Assembly (NCBI RefSeq): GCF_000208925.1
Contig: NW_001915076.1
Span: 3,454-24,300 of the forward strand
Direction of reading: 5' to 3'
Source: Entamoeba histolytica HM-1:IMSS
Lineage: Eukaryota > Evosea > Mastigamoebida > Endamoebidae
Length of the DNA stretch: 20,847 bases
Position numbers and translations under genes: made by a program. Below are positions 1 through 9,163 of this stretch, one piece after another (position 1 is the stretch's first letter; the number at the start of each line of letters is the position of its first letter). Below the pieces are notes generated by a model. It was not told the DNA's origin. It did no database searches and saw only the letters and a list, made by a program, of their open reading frames with translations.

Positions 1-61
1 GTTCAGGAGAGAAAATAAAGAGAAAAGATCTAATGACTAACAATCATCTCAACACTATCAA

Positions 62-499
62 ATGACCAAGATTGCATCTGCATTTAATTATAAGATCTAT
101 CGATTATCTGACCAAAAGATTATTGATGTGGATTACACCAGATTATTACCTGAGAAAATCCTCACAAAAATGTCAAAAATAGAGTTTAGGTGTTATTTGA
201 AAGAAGTTAAGAAAAGAGAAATGCCATTATCACAACAAGAAATTCTTTTAATTAAAAAAATTGATAAGAGAATCAGAAATAAAGAAACAGTAAGAAAGTC
301 AAAGAAAAGATTTAAAGAAGATTTTGTTTTTGAAAAGGAACAATATGAAATTCTCTATCATAAATACCAAGAAGTTAAACAGAAAAATTTAGAAATTATT
401 AAATTATTAGAACAATGTGGTCATTCAAATAATACTGTTTGTCAACTAAAAGATCAAATGAATAATCTTAACCACAATTTTGTTCAATTTGAAATCTAG
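62..499 (+). CDS. bZIP-like basic coiled-coil protein (putative transcription factor)
   Basis: A 145-residue protein starting at the first ATG after an in-frame TAA at 38-40. Residues 65-85 are strongly basic and contain N73, T76, V77, S80 and K81, which fit the bZIP basic-region pattern (Asn, small pair, Ser/Cys, basic). Counting from N73 as in GCN4, the expected zipper d positions hold E91, L98, V105 and I112. The a positions hold Y95, Y102, N109 and L116, so a short amphipathic helix follows in the correct phase. The first d position (Glu) is atypical and the zipper is short. The N-terminal 60 residues match nothing I recognise. The inferred role is nuclear DNA binding as a dimer. A plain basic coiled-coil protein is the alternative. 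No intron is apparent. Confidence 0.6.
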   Translation: MTKIASAFNYKIYRLSDQKIIDVDYTRLLPEKILTKMSKIEFRCYLKEVKKREMPLSQQEILLIKKIDKRIRNKETVRKSKKRFKEDFVFEKEQYEILYHKYQEVKQKNLEIIKLLEQCGHSNNTVCQLKDQMNNLNHNFVQFEI

Positions 500-2149
500 T
501 TTATTATTTCTTTCTAATATATTCAATACAGAACATCTTTCTTAAAGAAAACTTATTAGAAAAAAGACAAGAAGAAAAAGAAGCAATAAAGTTGAATATA
601 TTTATTTCTTCCTTGACAAGCTCCTATGTCTATAACAGTTTCTAATTCTTTGAATTAAAGATATTTTTCTAATCATTTTTTTTGTTATCTTTTGTTTAGT
701 ACATCATCTTTTCTTCCTTTTTGATTTTAAATAAGATTGTTTTAATTATCACAGAATTTGATACATTTATTTGTGAGTCTAACTCTTGTAAACAATCCAC
801 TTAATATATCCTTTAATAATTTAGTATAACTTCATTAAAGTAAAGATGTTTCATGATGTTGTTCTATTTTATATATTATTTTTTATTTTATAGACTAATA
901 ATCAAAATAAACATTACTTTAAGATATAAAGATTTTCACAAATATAAAAATATTTAACTAATTTGTTAATTCTTTTTTATCTATTTCATTATTTAAATGA
1001 ATCAAATGTTGTAACTTCATTTAATTAATATTTTAGTATTTTGGTAATAATAAATATTAGAAATGGATTAATTCAACATTATTTAGTGTGTTTTCAAAAC
1101 TGAACAATATCAGACTGAATATATATATTGAAAATATAACTTATACTTCCATTTTAATTCTACTCTGTGTGACAAATAGATTTTAATTCAAATAAGCACC
1201 ACATTATATCTTAATTGTTTCTTTTAATCTTTCAAATTGTTACAAAGGAAGTGTCAATAATTCAATTCGACTTAATTAGAATTAATTACCATAACTCTGA
1301 AAATTTAAAACAATTCTTTTTCAATAAAGAAAACACGATACCATATTACAATTTTTTATTGAATAATGTCATTCAAATATGTAAAAAAGAGGCAAACTAC
1401 AATGAATATGTAAAATACCAAGAAATAAGTATAATATATAAAAATAAAATTCATTTTATATTCATAGTATCCTAACATAGAGGTGAAGAGTGTTTTTTAT
1501 GCCTCAATTACATAACCATCAAAATATTCTGAATTTTCACTATTATTTAGTGTCTGATGAAAGAATATTAAAATATAAATTATATTAATAAATAAACTCC
1601 AAAATAATTATGTAAGAAATTTATTAAAGAAAGAAAAATAATGATATAAAGTGGAAATTTTTTAATAGAGGAAGTTATATTATTTTTATGAATAAAGAAA
1701 ATAACATTTAAATTTATTTATCAATTTATTTATTTTTTCTAAAAATAAAATATCAAAACAATAAAAAGAAAAATACTGTCATTTATTAAATTTTATTCTA
1801 TTTTATTTCTTTGCTTTTTGAATAACTTCTTTTATTTTTAGTAAAAATACTTCGAGTTTCAAATGACTCATAAATTTACTTAAATTATAATGAAAATAAA
1901 AGGAATAAAATCCTATTATTTCATATAATATTTTAACAAAGGTTATGAGTCTATCTAAATTAATTAGAAACAATGTAGTAAAAATTTAATTCCAATACAA
2001 TTCATTAATTATAATAAAATTTTAACATTTAATTATACTTTCTTAATTAAAATTCAATAAACATTTTATTTTTATCTAAAAAAAATGTTTATATTATAAT
2101 AAAAACAATGAAATGATAAATTCATTTTATTTAAATTAAAATAATACCA
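500..2149. other. AT-rich intergenic stretch, 1.65 kb
   Basis: This lies between the stop of the bZIP-like gene and the stop of the minus-strand glycosyltransferase-like gene, so it holds two gene 3' ends. It is dominated by A/T runs with dense stops in all frames. The only extended open frame is at 1215-1475 and it has no ATG (listed separately). I saw no tRNA-like B-box, no rRNA and no obvious LINE or SINE end with a poly-A tail and target duplication. Confidence 0.7.
1215..1475 (+). pseudogene. ATG-less open frame, possible gene relic
   Basis: An 86-codon frame is open from just after a TAA at 1212-1214 to a TAA at 1473-1475. It contains no ATG in frame, so it cannot start translation normally. 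The first codon is TTG. The encoded residues (rich in Asn, Lys, Glu, Tyr and Gln, with a Cys) resemble local coding composition more than the surrounding poly-A/T does, and the codons include GAC, GAG, GCA and ACG. It could be a decayed gene fragment or an exon whose partner I cannot find. It could also be chance, since a frame of this length is uncommon but not impossible in about 10 kb of AT-rich gaps. No family was recognised. Confidence 0.2.
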
Positions 2150-2974
2150 TCAATTTGGAATTGTCTTGTCATGTCCAAAATGATATGAAACATTATCAAC
2201 TTCAATATTTCTTTTAAGTGCCTGACAAAGGAATGAGCCTAATGTATCTTCTGATTCAAAGAATCTCGTGAATTTTAACCACCTCAAGAATAATCCTAAT
2301 TCTTCTTTTGACCTTAAATTTCCCCATGCTCCCCATGCAAAGTCTTTTGATGTGTTAGCAGTAAACCTTTTTTGTCCATAATGAGAACACCACCTATAAG
2401 GACACCATGCTATTTTAGCATAACATTGGTTGTCTGGTCTTGTTTGGATGAGTTTGAGAATATGTTTAAATGTATCTTTCTCATATAATTGGTCATCTTC
2501 TGCTAATAATACATAATCCGTACTTTTATCATTGTAAACTTTTTTTAATTCCTCTATGAAAAAGAAGTTAACTGTCATATGTTTTTTGTAAGTTGTTGGT
2601 TCCCATTCACGTTTAGTTGTATCTGCCCAAACTGCAGACAATGAGTCTTGAACCCATTCCTCCTCATTAACACCATCAATAGATTTATAGTTATATGTTG
2701 GTATTTTAACAGGAATATATGGAAGTTCTTTTTTTATCTTCTCGATGGCATCATCCATTTCTTTAAAGTTACATCCTTTCACACATCCTTTAACCATCAC
2801 AATTTCTTTAATATTCAATCCTTTTGGAACATCTTTCAGTGCTTCGACTAAATCTCTTATTGATCTTGTTAGTTCTGGTCTTCTTTTTGGATGAGAGAGA
2901 AGAATAATTGACATATTATATGATCCACTAACGATGATGATAAATAAGCAAATGGTTAATACGGAGCAATTCAT
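2150..2974 (-). CDS. Secretory-pathway glycosyltransferase-like protein (GT-A type, Glu-Asp-Asp motif)
   Basis: A 274-residue protein. Residues 1-18 are a hydrophobic stretch typical of a signal peptide or short type II anchor, followed by a soluble luminal domain. A hydrophobic strand runs into E159-D160-D161 (context VLLAEDDQLY), the layout of the metal- and nucleotide-sugar-binding DxD-like motif of GT-A glycosyltransferases. A Trp/Gly-rich segment (WGAWG, 214-218) and a second acidic site (SEDTLGSFL, 241-249) follow, as in acceptor and catalytic regions of such enzymes. Cysteines at 64, 68, 184, 191, 196 and 250 could form luminal disulphides. An ER/Golgi or secreted location is inferred. 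No exact GT family or donor sugar can be assigned. There is resemblance in spirit to GT54-like enzymes but this is not established. The ATG at 2974 gives the signal peptide; M21 would remove it. Confidence 0.6.
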   Translation of the reverse strand: MNCSVLTICLFIIIVSGSYNMSIILLSHPKRRPELTRSIRDLVEALKDVPKGLNIKEIVMVKGCVKGCNFKEMDDAIEKIKKELPYIPVKIPTYNYKSIDGVNEEEWVQDSLSAVWADTTKREWEPTTYKKHMTVNFFFIEELKKVYNDKSTDYVLLAEDDQLYEKDTFKHILKLIQTRPDNQCYAKIAWCPYRWCSHYGQKRFTANTSKDFAWGAWGNLRSKEELGLFLRWLKFTRFFESEDTLGSFLCQALKRNIEVDNVSYHFGHDKTIPN

Positions 2975-4480
2975 TATCTACTAATCTATTTCAACATTTT
3001 TTTGAAGAAGATTTTAATTATTCTTTGTTAAACCTTTTTCGTTTATCCTATTTATTTCTTCTTTCTTATCAAAAACTTTTCTATTCTTTTTTATATCTAT
3101 TTTTTTTAATTAAGGTTTGGTATTTATTAATAAAGAAATTAAGAAGGATTAAGAAGTATATATTATCAAAGGAAAAGGATTTGCTAAAGTGTGATTAAGA
3201 CTAAAAGGAATTATTCATAATACTATAGTGGTAATCAAATGCTTTCTTCTCTCTTTCATAAAATAAAGGAAAAAAAGAGAAAATAAAATTTATTAAAATT
3301 AAAGCAAAAATCAAAGAAGAAAATAAAAAGAAGAAATAAACTGAAAGAAGTTTAAAGACATTTTAATAGGAAGAAATAAAGCAAAGAAGTGCTTTTCTTA
3401 CGCTCATAGACAAACCCAAAGAATAGAGTAAACAAAAAAGATTATTCTTTTTTAAAAAACAACTCAGTAATTGGATTAGTCTTTACTGAGCAAGGAAGAA
3501 TAGATGAATATTCTATTAACACTTAATTAACTAATTATATCTATTTTTTATTTAATGTTTTTGAATTAAACATCTCTCAATTTACTTCAGAAAACACAAA
3601 CTACAAACAATGTTATTGGTATTTTTTATTTTTTTTTATTCTTTTTATGTAATTTAATTGTCTTTTTCGTTGGTTATTTACAAATAGAAATATTCATATA
3701 CATATTAACATAATTACATTTTAACTGTCTATTGGTTTGTTTCATCTATTGAGCAAAATAACAGAGTGTTTTAGTCATATTCCTATTATAAATTTCATTA
3801 TATAGTGTTATTAAATATATATGTTTTGTATTTGTTTCATCATTTTATAACTATTGAATTTAATACAGTCAATAAACGTTTTCTAATCTTATGTGAGCGT
3901 TATGGTGAAGAAATAACTCTCTGTTATATCATTCAAAACAAACTATTTTCATCACTTAATTAACATCTAAACCATTTCAACAATTCATATATGAACAACT
4001 CATTGAATAAATTTGAATTGATGTAACGTTCTGACTATTAGTCATTATATTTATTATCTTATTCTTTCAACTTATTCAATTAAAGTCATAACATTTATGG
4101 TTAATATTGACATTTATTTTTTTTTTCAAATTCAATTTGACTGTTGATAATATTATTCATTAATCCACTGTTTTTAATAAACGCAATAAAAGAGTTGTTT
4201 CAATCCCAACATGAATATGTCAAAATTATATTTTACCTTCTGTCTCATATGTCATTATTTCTAATCTATCTTCTTTATTAATTTGTTCTTTTTTGAACAT
4301 CGTTGAATAGTCATTGATGTTTTTAACCAATTCAACAAAGGAAAATCAGTGCAATCTGTCAAGCAATAAACCAAGTCATATAATATAAAAAGAGAAAACA
4401 CACAACCACACAATCCAACAATAAAATGTGGTTGATGAATTAGATGTTAAAATTACAATGACATCAACTAAAAAACAAAA
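2975..4480. other. AT-rich intergenic stretch between divergent genes, 1.5 kb
   Basis: This separates the starts of the glycosyltransferase-like gene (-) and the UBR-box gene (+), so it should contain both promoters. Positions about 3240-3420 are purine-rich on the + strand (AAAG/GAAA repeats without strict periodicity). A roughly 50-codon frame without ATG ends at 3963 (TAA 3961-3963) but is within chance expectation. A TATA-like string (TATAATATAAAAAG, about 4379-4392) lies some 90 bases before the UBR-box ATG. I found no RNA gene. Confidence 0.6.
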
Positions 4481-6406
4481 ATGAAAATTCCATCAATAAA
4501 AAACATTCATGTTTATTTAGACTTACTTTTTAATGGTGAACCAATTGATTCCATTCTCCAAGTCTTTGACCCAACACTGAAATATAAAGACATAGTTGAA
4601 ACATCCCATTCACAATATTGTTTAAGTGTTGTTGAAAAGTATTACACTTGTTTAACATGTTCAGAAGGGAAAGTTAAATATTGCTGTCGATGTTTTGACT
4701 TTTCATACCATAGAAACCATGTAACAAAAGAAGTTAATAAAATAGTGATGTGTCAATGTGGAATGTATTACAAAGGAGAAACAAGAAGTTGTAAAACACA
4801 TTTAAAGAAAGAAAATAAAGAAAATAAAGAAGTGAAAGAAGAAATGGAAGAATTTATCAAAACATTCATTTCAAAACTCCTGTTTCGTATAATTAATTTA
4901 AAGTATCAAAACATTATGAAAGAAATATCGAAATTATATTGTGTTGATAGTATTTTTAATATAATTGGGAATGTTATATTCAAAGAAGGAAGATGTTTAT
5001 TATATCCATTATTTGAAAAGAGTAATAAACTAAAAGAAAGTGATTATCAATTTCTGACGTACTATTTAATACTACCTTTATTATATCACCCATTATCATC
5101 TCCACTTCTTTATTTGTTAAACAAACATAATAAGAGATTTAAATTGGCATTATACGAATATTATTCAACAACCACATTTGATGAAATGAAATATAATTTT
5201 CAAAATGACACACAAATAATTCTTAAAATAATTAACAATTCATTATCAATAATGATTAATCCAAATATCAAAAATATAACAAATACAAGTCATAAAGTAG
5301 GAATTAAAAGATGTTCAAAAGTATTAAATCGAATTAGTAAAGACATTGAAATGTGTTTCAAAGAAAAAGACATATTTATAAAAACAATGAAAATTCTCTT
5401 ATCAGTGTATGATATAAAACAGAATCACTGTATTTCATTATTTTCAGACTTTGTACGATTTTTTGAAACAACTCTTCACAAATTACCACAACAACTATTA
5501 ACGACATTTCTTAATAAGTTAGATTATATCCCAATAAAAGCACATAATAGTATTCTTACAAAAATTTATAACGTTGGTGATATAGAAAATATCTACAAAT
5601 ATTCGAGGTTGTTTCCATCATTATTGGATTTCAAATACTCTTCCATAGATATCATAATTCCATCAGACATAAAACTTAATAAAGAAATAAGTGTAGACCC
5701 ATATAATATTGAAATGAAATCTAATAATGACCAAGAAATAGAGTGTTTAGATGAAATGAAAATAATGATACAATTCCATACACTATGGGAAGAAGTTACA
5801 CAACTAACAAGTGAAGAATTTTATAAAACAATCAAAATGAAAGAATATGGAGAAAAAGAACTTGTTGTAATTGTATGGTTGTTATGTTATAACCCAACAA
5901 AATTCTATCAAATAGTGAATGAACTATATTTAACAAATATAAGAATTAAAGAAGATAGACTAAATGGTAAAGATATAATGAACATAATGAATAAACTTCA
6001 CAAAATATATTATCAACACCCATTCTTTATTAACCCATTTATGCCTTTATTTCCTGAATATTCTGTGATATTTACTGTACTTATTAGAGAACAAATGAAT
6101 TTACCACTAGACAAATATAATAATATTACAGCAAGAAGAGACATATTAAGTGAATCCGAATTAACAAGAATTATGTCAGAATCCCCACATTATCACTTTA
6201 TTGTCATGGTGTTATGGCAGAGAATTGATGCAATGGTGTCAATAACAAATGACCCTTTTGTAACACGTCTTGTTATTCACATGCTTAAATATATTAGAAT
6301 GAATCCAAGATTTAAAAGAGAAGTCATTGGTGTTTTGATAGAATATGAAGGAGTAACAGCAGGGGTTCAAAGAATAATTTTCAAGAATAAAAAACTCTAT
6401 GAATAA
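4481..6406 (+). CDS. UBR-box zinc-finger protein (N-recognin-like), no RING domain
   Basis: A 641-residue protein. The start is the first ATG after an in-frame TAA at 4469-4471. Residues 47-107 carry a full set of UBR-box zinc ligands in order: C47, C57, C60, C68 or C69, C71, H77, H80, C91, C93, C104 and H107, with the typical SxHxxH segment and a C-x-C-G turn. UBR boxes recognise N-terminal degrons in N-recognin E3 ligases of the UBR1/UBR2 type. Here the acidic residue that normally follows the Cys-x-Cys-Gly turn is Met (CQCGM), so the usual basic-N-terminus pocket may be altered. The remaining roughly 530 residues are helical, Lys/Ile-rich and contain no RING, HECT or F-box pattern I can see. 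The protein is about a third the length of UBR1. It may work with a separate ligase, or be a divergent short UBR protein. The sirtuin gene follows 98 bases downstream on the same strand. Confidence 0.8.
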   Translation: MKIPSIKNIHVYLDLLFNGEPIDSILQVFDPTLKYKDIVETSHSQYCLSVVEKYYTCLTCSEGKVKYCCRCFDFSYHRNHVTKEVNKIVMCQCGMYYKGETRSCKTHLKKENKENKEVKEEMEEFIKTFISKLLFRIINLKYQNIMKEISKLYCVDSIFNIIGNVIFKEGRCLLYPLFEKSNKLKESDYQFLTYYLILPLLYHPLSSPLLYLLNKHNKRFKLALYEYYSTTTFDEMKYNFQNDTQIILKIINNSLSIMINPNIKNITNTSHKVGIKRCSKVLNRISKDIEMCFKEKDIFIKTMKILLSVYDIKQNHCISLFSDFVRFFETTLHKLPQQLLTTFLNKLDYIPIKAHNSILTKIYNVGDIENIYKYSRLFPSLLDFKYSSIDIIIPSDIKLNKEISVDPYNIEMKSNNDQEIECLDEMKIMIQFHTLWEEVTQLTSEEFYKTIKMKEYGEKELVVIVWLLCYNPTKFYQIVNELYLTNIRIKEDRLNGKDIMNIMNKLHKIYYQHPFFINPFMPLFPEYSVIFTVLIREQMNLPLDKYNNITARRDILSESELTRIMSESPHYHFIVMVLWQRIDAMVSITNDPFVTRLVIHMLKYIRMNPRFKREVIGVLIEYEGVTAGVQRIIFKNKKLYE

Positions 6407-6504
6407 TTGTAAAGTTTATTGATTTAGTAATTCAAAATAAATGCAAAGAAAATAAGAAAATAAAAAAAAAATGAAAAACAAGAAAAAAAACAGAAAAAAA
6501 GGAG

Positions 6505-7642
6505 ATGGAGGAATTTTTGTCAGAAATGAGTGAAGAAGAAATTGAATTTTCATGCAAGTCATTAGCACGAATTATCTCACGATCAAAACGTCTTGTTGTA
6601 TTAACAGGAGCAGGAATATCAGTTTCAGCAGGAATCCCAGATTTTAGGTCAAGAAATGGAATGTGGAAGAGATATGAACCTAAGGTGTATGCAAGTTATG
6701 AGAATTTTGTTAATAAACCAGAAATGTTTTGGAAAATGTGCAATGAACTAAGAAACTGCACGGAAGGAAAGAAACCAACAAAAGCACATTTTGCATTAAG
6801 AAAATTAGAAGAAATAGGTAAATTGGAAGAAATAATTACACAAAATGTCGATAATTTACATCAACTAGCAGGAAGTAGAAAAGTAATTGAACTTCATGGA
6901 ACAGGAAAGATATGTCAATGTATTAAATGTGGGTATCAAGGGAATGCAGATGTAGTACTTCCAAAAGGACTTATTCCATGGATTGATATTCCAAGATGTC
7001 CAAAATGTGGAGGATTGATTAAATTAGATGTAGTATTATTTGGAGAACAATTAGAAAAAGAAAAGTTTGAAAAAGCATTTGAAGTTGCAAGTTCATCGGA
7101 TGTATTTTTAGTGGTTTGTTTATAAATTCAAGGATGAGAATAAAAAACTTAAGACATAGATTGGAAGTTCATTAGAAGTAATGCCAGCAAATGCATTACC
7201 AAGAAAAGCAAAAATGAATTCAGCAACAGTGGCATATATTAATAAAACAACAACACGATTTGATAATTATGCAGACTATGTGATTAGAGGAGAATCAGAC
7301 TATTTAATACCAAAGATAGTAGAGTATGTTATTGAATTTATGGAATTAGGATGTGGAGAAAAAGTCATAGATACACTTAGTTTTCCAATTCAATTTATTC
7401 AAAATCCAATGGAAACAATAACACAAGTAGTTGCAACAATCGTTACATGGATAGGACCTAAAGTGCAAGAAGAAGAAGTTCAAAATTGTCTTGTTGATAG
7501 CTCAGAAATAATTGAAGTAGTAACAACAAAAAAACAATATACAAAAACAACAGAAGAAAAAGAAGAAGAAAATAATGCAGCTGATAAAATTATGAATGAA
7601 ATTAAAAATTCAATTAAGAAAAGAGAAAATGACAATAATTAA
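6505..7642 (+). CDS. Sirtuin (Sir2-family NAD-dependent deacylase), join 6505-7113 and 7160-7642
   Basis: Two exons join to a 363-residue protein. Exon 1 carries the NAD-binding GAG at 35-37 and GIPDFRS at 43-49, the TQNVDN motif at 112-117, and catalytic His131 in an LHGT-type context. A four-Cys zinc site follows (C139, C142, C165, C168), then the VLFGE strand at 177-181. Exon 2 resumes exactly at the conserved IGSSLEVMPAN segment (204-214), which identifies the splice sites. Sirtuins remove acyl groups from lysines using NAD; targets include histones, tubulin and enzymes. The canonical core ends near residue 263. A roughly 100-residue Lys/Glu/Thr-rich tail follows and is not part of the fold. 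Without splicing, exon 1 runs only three codons into the intron before a stop. The compartment is unknown; there is no signal peptide. The 3' end converges on the HSF-like gene with 73 bases between stops. Confidence 0.92.
7114..7159 (+). other. Spliceosomal intron in the sirtuin gene, 46 nt, phase 0
   Basis: It starts GTTTGT and ends ACATAG, the known Entamoeba intron signature. It contains an in-frame TAA a few codons in. Removing it joins Val203 to Ile204 and restores the conserved sirtuin segment VIGSSLEV. The length suits Entamoeba introns. Confidence 0.93.
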
Positions 7643-7715
7643 ATTAAAAAGTAATAAAAAGAAGAAATAATTGCAGTTGTATTAATTTGTTTTGGTTGAT
7701 AGACATTAAATAGTC

Positions 7716-8438
7716 TTATCCAAATCTATGGTTTTGTGTTATTTCATCAACAAGATGACAAATATTTAACATTTCTATTTCTGATGTTGCCATACAATTC
7801 ATTATATAATGAATTTTTTTATCTATTATATTCATTCTTTCATTTATTTGATTAATTCTTATAGTCAAATATTCTTTTTCATGAAGTATTATTTCATCTG
7901 ATTTTTGTTTATCGGTTTCATTTTGTTCTTTTGTAAATATTTGTTTGATTTTCTTAACTATTTCATTATAAACTTGTTGTTTGATTTCTTGTTCATTTTC
8001 ATTAGATTCTAGTGTTGGGTTGGTTTTCATAATTGGTGAAACATTATTTTTTCTTTCATCAAATATCTGTTGATTCTGACATTCATTATCTTTTCTTATT
8101 GTTTCATATCCTTCTTTTGTTTTTTCTTTATTGATTTCTTTTAATTCATTGATTTGTCTCTTATCATCTAAATACTTCAAGTCATTCGGGTCAAACATTT
8201 CATTAATAAAATAATCAATCCCTCCTATTCTTCTCTTCTTAAATCCATATCTTTTCATTCTTTTCCAAAATGTTTTTATGTTTTGACAATTAATATCCCA
8301 TTCAAAACATTCTTTAAGTTCTTGTGGTTTAATGACTCGGATTGCTTTTTCTTTAGGGTCATAGTCAATACATTTTGTCCCATCTTTCTTATGAACTAAT
8401 TCAATGACTCTGCGTAGAAATTGTTCTTTTTCTTCCAT
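7716..8438 (-). CDS. HSF-type winged-helix DNA-binding protein with C-terminal coiled coil
   Basis: A 240-residue protein. Residues about 5-93 match the heat-shock-factor DNA-binding fold. They comprise an N-terminal helix (FLRRVIELV), a short strand segment with a D-P-K-E-K turn, and an INPPQ-like position occupied by IKPQEL. The recognition helix region is NIKTFWKRMKRYGFKK (53-68), corresponding to the diagnostic N-x-x-SFVRQLNxYGFRK of HSFs. A wing follows at 69-80. A charged, low-complexity linker (95-170) leads to a heptad-containing helix (about 175-235) that could trimerise the protein. Predicted role: nuclear transcription factor. Substitutions in the recognition helix (Ser to Thr, Val to Trp, Gln to Arg, Leu to Met) suggest it does not bind the standard heat-shock element in the standard way. 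It is divergent from the COMM-domain gene, sharing a 439-base spacer. Confidence 0.82.
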   Translation of the reverse strand: MEEKEQFLRRVIELVHKKDGTKCIDYDPKEKAIRVIKPQELKECFEWDINCQNIKTFWKRMKRYGFKKRRIGGIDYFINEMFDPNDLKYLDDKRQINELKEINKEKTKEGYETIRKDNECQNQQIFDERKNNVSPIMKTNPTLESNENEQEIKQQVYNEIVKKIKQIFTKEQNETDKQKSDEIILHEKEYLTIRINQINERMNIIDKKIHYIMNCMATSEIEMLNICHLVDEITQNHRFG

Positions 8439-8877
8439 TCTTATTTGATTCTTAATATTCGTCTCTTATTTCATTTTCTTTCTCTTCCGTAAGATACACA
8501 ACTTATGTCTTGTTTTTTTCTCACTCTCTACCCTTCATGAAGATTACATGATTATTCATTATCCATAATATCGAATAAAGACAATATGTATAATTTTCAC
8601 TTGTTTTCTTGCTACAAATCTAATACAAGACTGACTATTCTTTTATCAGTGCTATATTTATTTGAATAATGATGGTGTTGATTCATGGTTAAGTCAAAAC
8701 ACAAATAATGATTCATTTAGAACTACAGTTAATGATGTTTGAGCAAATTAAGTAGATTGACACAAACAGAAAGCACAAGAACAAAGACAAAAATGAAAGT
8801 ACAAAAGGTAGAAAAGTTAAAATAAGAAAAATACTAACAAACATGAAAAGAAAAAGGAAATAACTGGAAAATAACAA
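8439..8877. promoter_or_regulatory. Shared upstream region of divergent HSF-like and COMM-domain genes
   Basis: This 439-base spacer lies between two start codons facing away from each other, so it must hold both promoters. It is less A/T-monotonous than the long gaps on either side of the gene cluster. The last 130 bases before the COMM-domain ATG are A-rich on the + strand, as expected of an Entamoeba-type upstream region. I could not pick a convincing TATA or initiator match for either gene, and saw no coding frame or RNA gene. Confidence 0.5.
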
Positions 8878-9090
8878 ATGGAAATAGAAAGAATTGAGTG
8901 TGAAGACATTAACTGGAGAGTTTCAGTGACATTAGGAAGTGACAAAATGGCAAACATTGAAGAGACGAAATTACAGCTACATATTCAAGGGAAAAAGGAG
9001 AAACAGGGAAAAGTTATAGAGTTTACAATAGAAGAAGCAGAAGAATTTTTGGAAGAACTAGTTTCAATAGCAAAAGAAATTGAGAAATGA
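8878..9090 (+). CDS. COMM-domain-only small protein (COMMD6-like)
   Basis: A 70-residue protein that is nearly all COMM domain. It opens with the signature D-I-N-W-R-V-S-V strand and continues with a strand ending in LQLHI. It then has a Gly/Lys loop, a Phe-centred strand (VIEFTI), and a final amphipathic helix (EEAEEFLEELVSIAKEIE), matching the fold of the COMMD family C-terminal domain. COMMD proteins form hetero-oligomers in the Commander complex with CCDC22 and CCDC93, which supports endosomal recycling with retriever, and also influence NF-kB/cullin pathways in animals. Human COMMD6 is similarly short, lacking the N-terminal helical domain, so a single-domain form has precedent. The ATG sits in an AACAAATG context. 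MND1 begins 73 bases downstream on the same strand. I looked for an upstream exon encoding an N-terminal helical domain and saw none. Confidence 0.75.
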   Translation: MEIERIECEDINWRVSVTLGSDKMANIEETKLQLHIQGKKEKQGKVIEFTIEEAEEFLEELVSIAKEIEK

Positions 9091-9163
9091 TTATAATTTT
9101 TGTCATTGGTTCAAAGATAATAAAAGAAAAAAGAAACAAAAACTCAAGAATAAGAAAGAAAAA

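Noticed and set aside
2648..2851. Phe/Ile-rich open frame on the + strand
   Set aside because: It is antisense to the glycosyltransferase-like gene and has a composition expected of the opposite strand of an AT-rich gene.
3800..3963. Roughly 50-codon ATG-less frame in the divergent gap
   Set aside because: Within chance length for the composition, no start codon and no recognisable family.
9080..9163. Upstream extension of MND1 starting at TTG
   Set aside because: It overlaps the end of the COMM-domain gene, uses a non-ATG codon and adds a Lys-rich string absent from Mnd1 proteins, whose normal start matches 9164.
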